NCBI RefSeq assembly: GCF_001005305.1
Contig: NZ_LBMH01000015.1
Coordinates: 1-62,467, forward strand
Origin: Kordia zhangzhouensis
GTDB lineage: Bacteria > Bacteroidota > Bacteroidia > Flavobacteriales > Flavobacteriaceae
Direction of reading: 5' to 3'
DNA length: 62,467 nt
The notes below the pieces were generated by a model. That model saw only the letters and a program-made list of their open reading frames with translations. It did no database searches and was not told the origin of the DNA. Positions 60,949-62,467 of the stretch are shown in pieces (the first letter of the stretch is position 1; the number at the start of each line of letters is the position of its first letter). Both the position numbers and the translations under genes were made by a program.

Positions 60949-62467
60949 ATGTGCTTTAAAAAAATTTATATTCTATTCCTTTTATCTATAGGTTGTGTTG
61001 GCTCACGTAACCCGAACCAAATTAAAACTGACCCTAATAAGGAGAGAGAAGTTGATTGGTATCTTAAAGATTATCGATTAGATAGTATCCCAGGTATAGG
61101 ATTAATTAAAGCACAAAATCTTTTACACAATAAAAAGAGAGATACCGTTGTTGTTGCAGTTATAGATACTGAACTAGATATTGATCATAAAGATTTAAAA
61201 GATCAAATTTGGATAAATATAAATGAAATTCCAAACAATACTATTGACGACGACAACAACGGTTACATAGACGACATTAAAGGATGGAATTTCGTTGGAA
61301 CAACCAAAAAAGATGATGTTCCTTATAGTAATTATGAATATGTAAGAATAGTTAGGAAATATAAAACAAAGGAGAAAAAGAGTAGAACAGAAAACGAACT
61401 ATATGATAAAGCACTAGAAGCTTACCGTCACGAAGTAAATCAGCGAAAAAAACAAATTAAAAGATATGAGCAAATAAGAACTAACTACTTAAAAGGTTCA
61501 AAGTTAGCTCAAAAATTACTTTCCAATAGCTCTTATTCCGTCGAAAAATTAGATTCTCTAAAGAGGACTTTAGTAAATGAAGATGAAAAAAATAGTATAG
61601 ATACTTTAGTATATTATAAAAAATACAATGTTGATAATGAGTGGATTAATAAACGAATTGAGTTTGAAAATTTTAAACTTAATACACTACTCAATGTAAA
61701 TTATAATGATCGCTATTTAACTAATGATAATCCTAATGACATACAGGATTTTCCTTATGGAAATAATAATGTACAAGGAACTTTTAAAATTAGTCACTCA
61801 ACAAAAGTTTCTTCAATAATAGTCGCTTTGAAGAATGATTCTATTGTTCAAGGGGTTAATGATAAAGTAAAAATCATGCCTCTAAGTATATCCGTTGCTG
61901 GAAACGAACATGATAAAGATATCGCTTTAGCTATTCGCTATGCAGTAGACAATGGAGCAAAAGTCATTAATATGAGTATTGGTAAAAAGTTTTCACTGTA
62001 TCCTAAGTGGGTAAATGAAGCTATTAAGTATGCTGAAAAAAATAATGTTTTAATTGTTACTTCTGCGGGAAATGAAGGTATAAATATTGATTTCATTGAT
62101 GATTTTCCGACCGATAATTTTAATGGAAAAGAAAGTGTCGAAAACTTTATTAAAGTTGGGAATACTTCCTATCGTCTTGATTCAATGCTTATTCATAGTA
62201 CTTCCAATTATGGGAAAAAGAATGTAGATATTTTTGCACCTGGAACTAAAATTAATTGTCTGACAAGATACGGAATAGTGAAAGACACTGGAACTTCCTT
62301 ATCTTCTGCGGTAGTCAGTGGAATTGCGAGTTTACTTTTTTCTTGTTACCCAGACTTGACAGCACAAGAAGTGAAAGAAATTATCCTGAATTCAGGAACT
62401 TCAATTGACCTTATGGTGTTAAGACCTTATCCAGATGGAGCGAAAAGAGATCCTAATAAAGTACCTT
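60949..62467 (+). CDS. Subtilisin-family (S8) lipoprotein peptidase, cut by the window end
   Basis: 506 residues are visible from the ATG at 60949; no stop before the edge. Lipobox LLSIGC (Cys16) predicts a lipoprotein. The S8 catalytic elements are present: Asp in VAVIDTELDIDH, His in ISHSTKVSS (the usual HGTxVA is altered), oxyanion Asn in TSAGNEG, and Ser in DTGTSLSSAVVSG. About 150 residues of charged, mostly helical insertion separate the Asp and His motifs, longer than in plain subtilisins. The close spacing to the peptide gene suggests it acts on that peptide, perhaps removing its leader; this is inference. Confidence 0.85.
   Translation, partial: MCFKKIYILFLLSIGCVGSRNPNQIKTDPNKEREVDWYLKDYRLDSIPGIGLIKAQNLLHNKKRDTVVVAVIDTELDIDHKDLKDQIWININEIPNNTIDDDNNGYIDDIKGWNFVGTTKKDDVPYSNYEYVRIVRKYKTKEKKSRTENELYDKALEAYRHEVNQRKKQIKRYEQIRTNYLKGSKLAQKLLSNSSYSVEKLDSLKRTLVNEDEKNSIDTLVYYKKYNVDNEWINKRIEFENFKLNTLLNVNYNDRYLTNDNPNDIQDFPYGNNNVQGTFKISHSTKVSSIIVALKNDSIVQGVNDKVKIMPLSISVAGNEHDKDIALAIRYAVDNGAKVINMSIGKKFSLYPKWVNEAIKYAEKNNVLIVTSAGNEGINIDFIDDFPTDNFNGKESVENFIKVGNTSYRLDSMLIHSTSNYGKKNVDIFAPGTKINCLTRYGIVKDTGTSLSSAVVSGIASLLFSCYPDLTAQEVKEIILNSGTSIDLMVLRPYPDGAKRDPNKVP

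Noticed and set aside
1-62467. tRNA, rRNA, CRISPR arrays, transposases or phage genes
   Set aside because: Intergenic gaps were read on both strands; no cloverleaf-like segments, spaced repeats or integrase/transposase motifs were found.

Overview
This is an AT-rich stretch of a Bacteroidota chromosome, almost certainly Flavobacteriaceae. It shows type IX secretion (T9SS) C-terminal sorting domains on four secreted proteins. It also encodes the gliding/T9SS lipoproteins SprE/PorW and GldH, families known mainly from this group (DUF4254, DUF5687, DUF4292, DUF6168), an ATP synthase cluster without atpD and atpC, Bacteroidota promoters (TAnnTTTG at -7) and few Shine-Dalgarno sequences. A marine genus such as Kordia would fit, but the genus cannot be fixed from this window alone. 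No rRNA, tRNA, CRISPR array, prophage or insertion sequence was recognised.

Layout. 1-5.7 kb: tail of a T9SS-exported protein, a DUF4254/GT9 glycosyltransferase pair, a PaaE-type flavin/2Fe-2S reductase and a two-gene ABC exporter. 5.8-15.8 kb: a cysteine-rich lipoprotein, then two tandem giant secreted mosaic proteins (2067 and 969 aa) that share an fnIII-GEVED module; the second has a PQQ sugar-dehydrogenase head. 16.1-25.2 kb: sprE/porW, a bactofilin, atpZ/I, DUF6168 and atpB-E-F-H-A-G. The run is interrupted by an antiparallel 61-aa peptide gene with a GGG motif and a collagen-like tail. 25.6-29.4 kb: an AraC-type TPR regulator, an exported alpha/beta hydrolase, and an ECF sigma factor overlapping a membrane-protein gene.

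29.5-35.5 kb: a co-directional envelope run of flippase, dut, sugar nucleotidyltransferase, TPR protein, DUF4292 lipoprotein and a degenerate-LytM EnvC. 35.5-45.1 kb: acyl-CoA thioesterase, an HU-like/SPOR membrane protein, dprA, a C1 peptidase, trpS, plsC, an operon of lipoprotein, ECF sigma factor and anti-sigma-like protein fused to an outer-membrane barrel, and recA. 46.2-54.6 kb: a TrhO/U32 (TrhP-like)/ferredoxin operon for tRNA wobble-uridine hydroxylation, ricT-gldH-PBP1A with overlapping or nearly abutting genes, and scoA/scoB. 54.8-62.5 kb: a secreted M43 metalloprotease, a probable decayed gene, two further AraC-type membrane regulators, a 71-aa RiPP-like precursor, and a subtilisin-family lipoprotein cut by the window end.

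The best candidate for an undescribed system is at the right edge. A TPR-TM-AraC regulator (58910-60601) has the same perfect palindrome, TCATTTC-N3-GAAATGA, just before its start and again just after its stop. The second copy lies upstream of the small peptide gene and its neighbouring S8 protease. This suggests a self-regulated peptide/protease locus. Other points of note are the collagen-like peptide, the paired alternative tRNA hydroxylation enzymes with their own ferredoxin, and a small hairpin repeat found both after atpG and inside a regulator's coding sequence, differing by a base-pair-preserving change.
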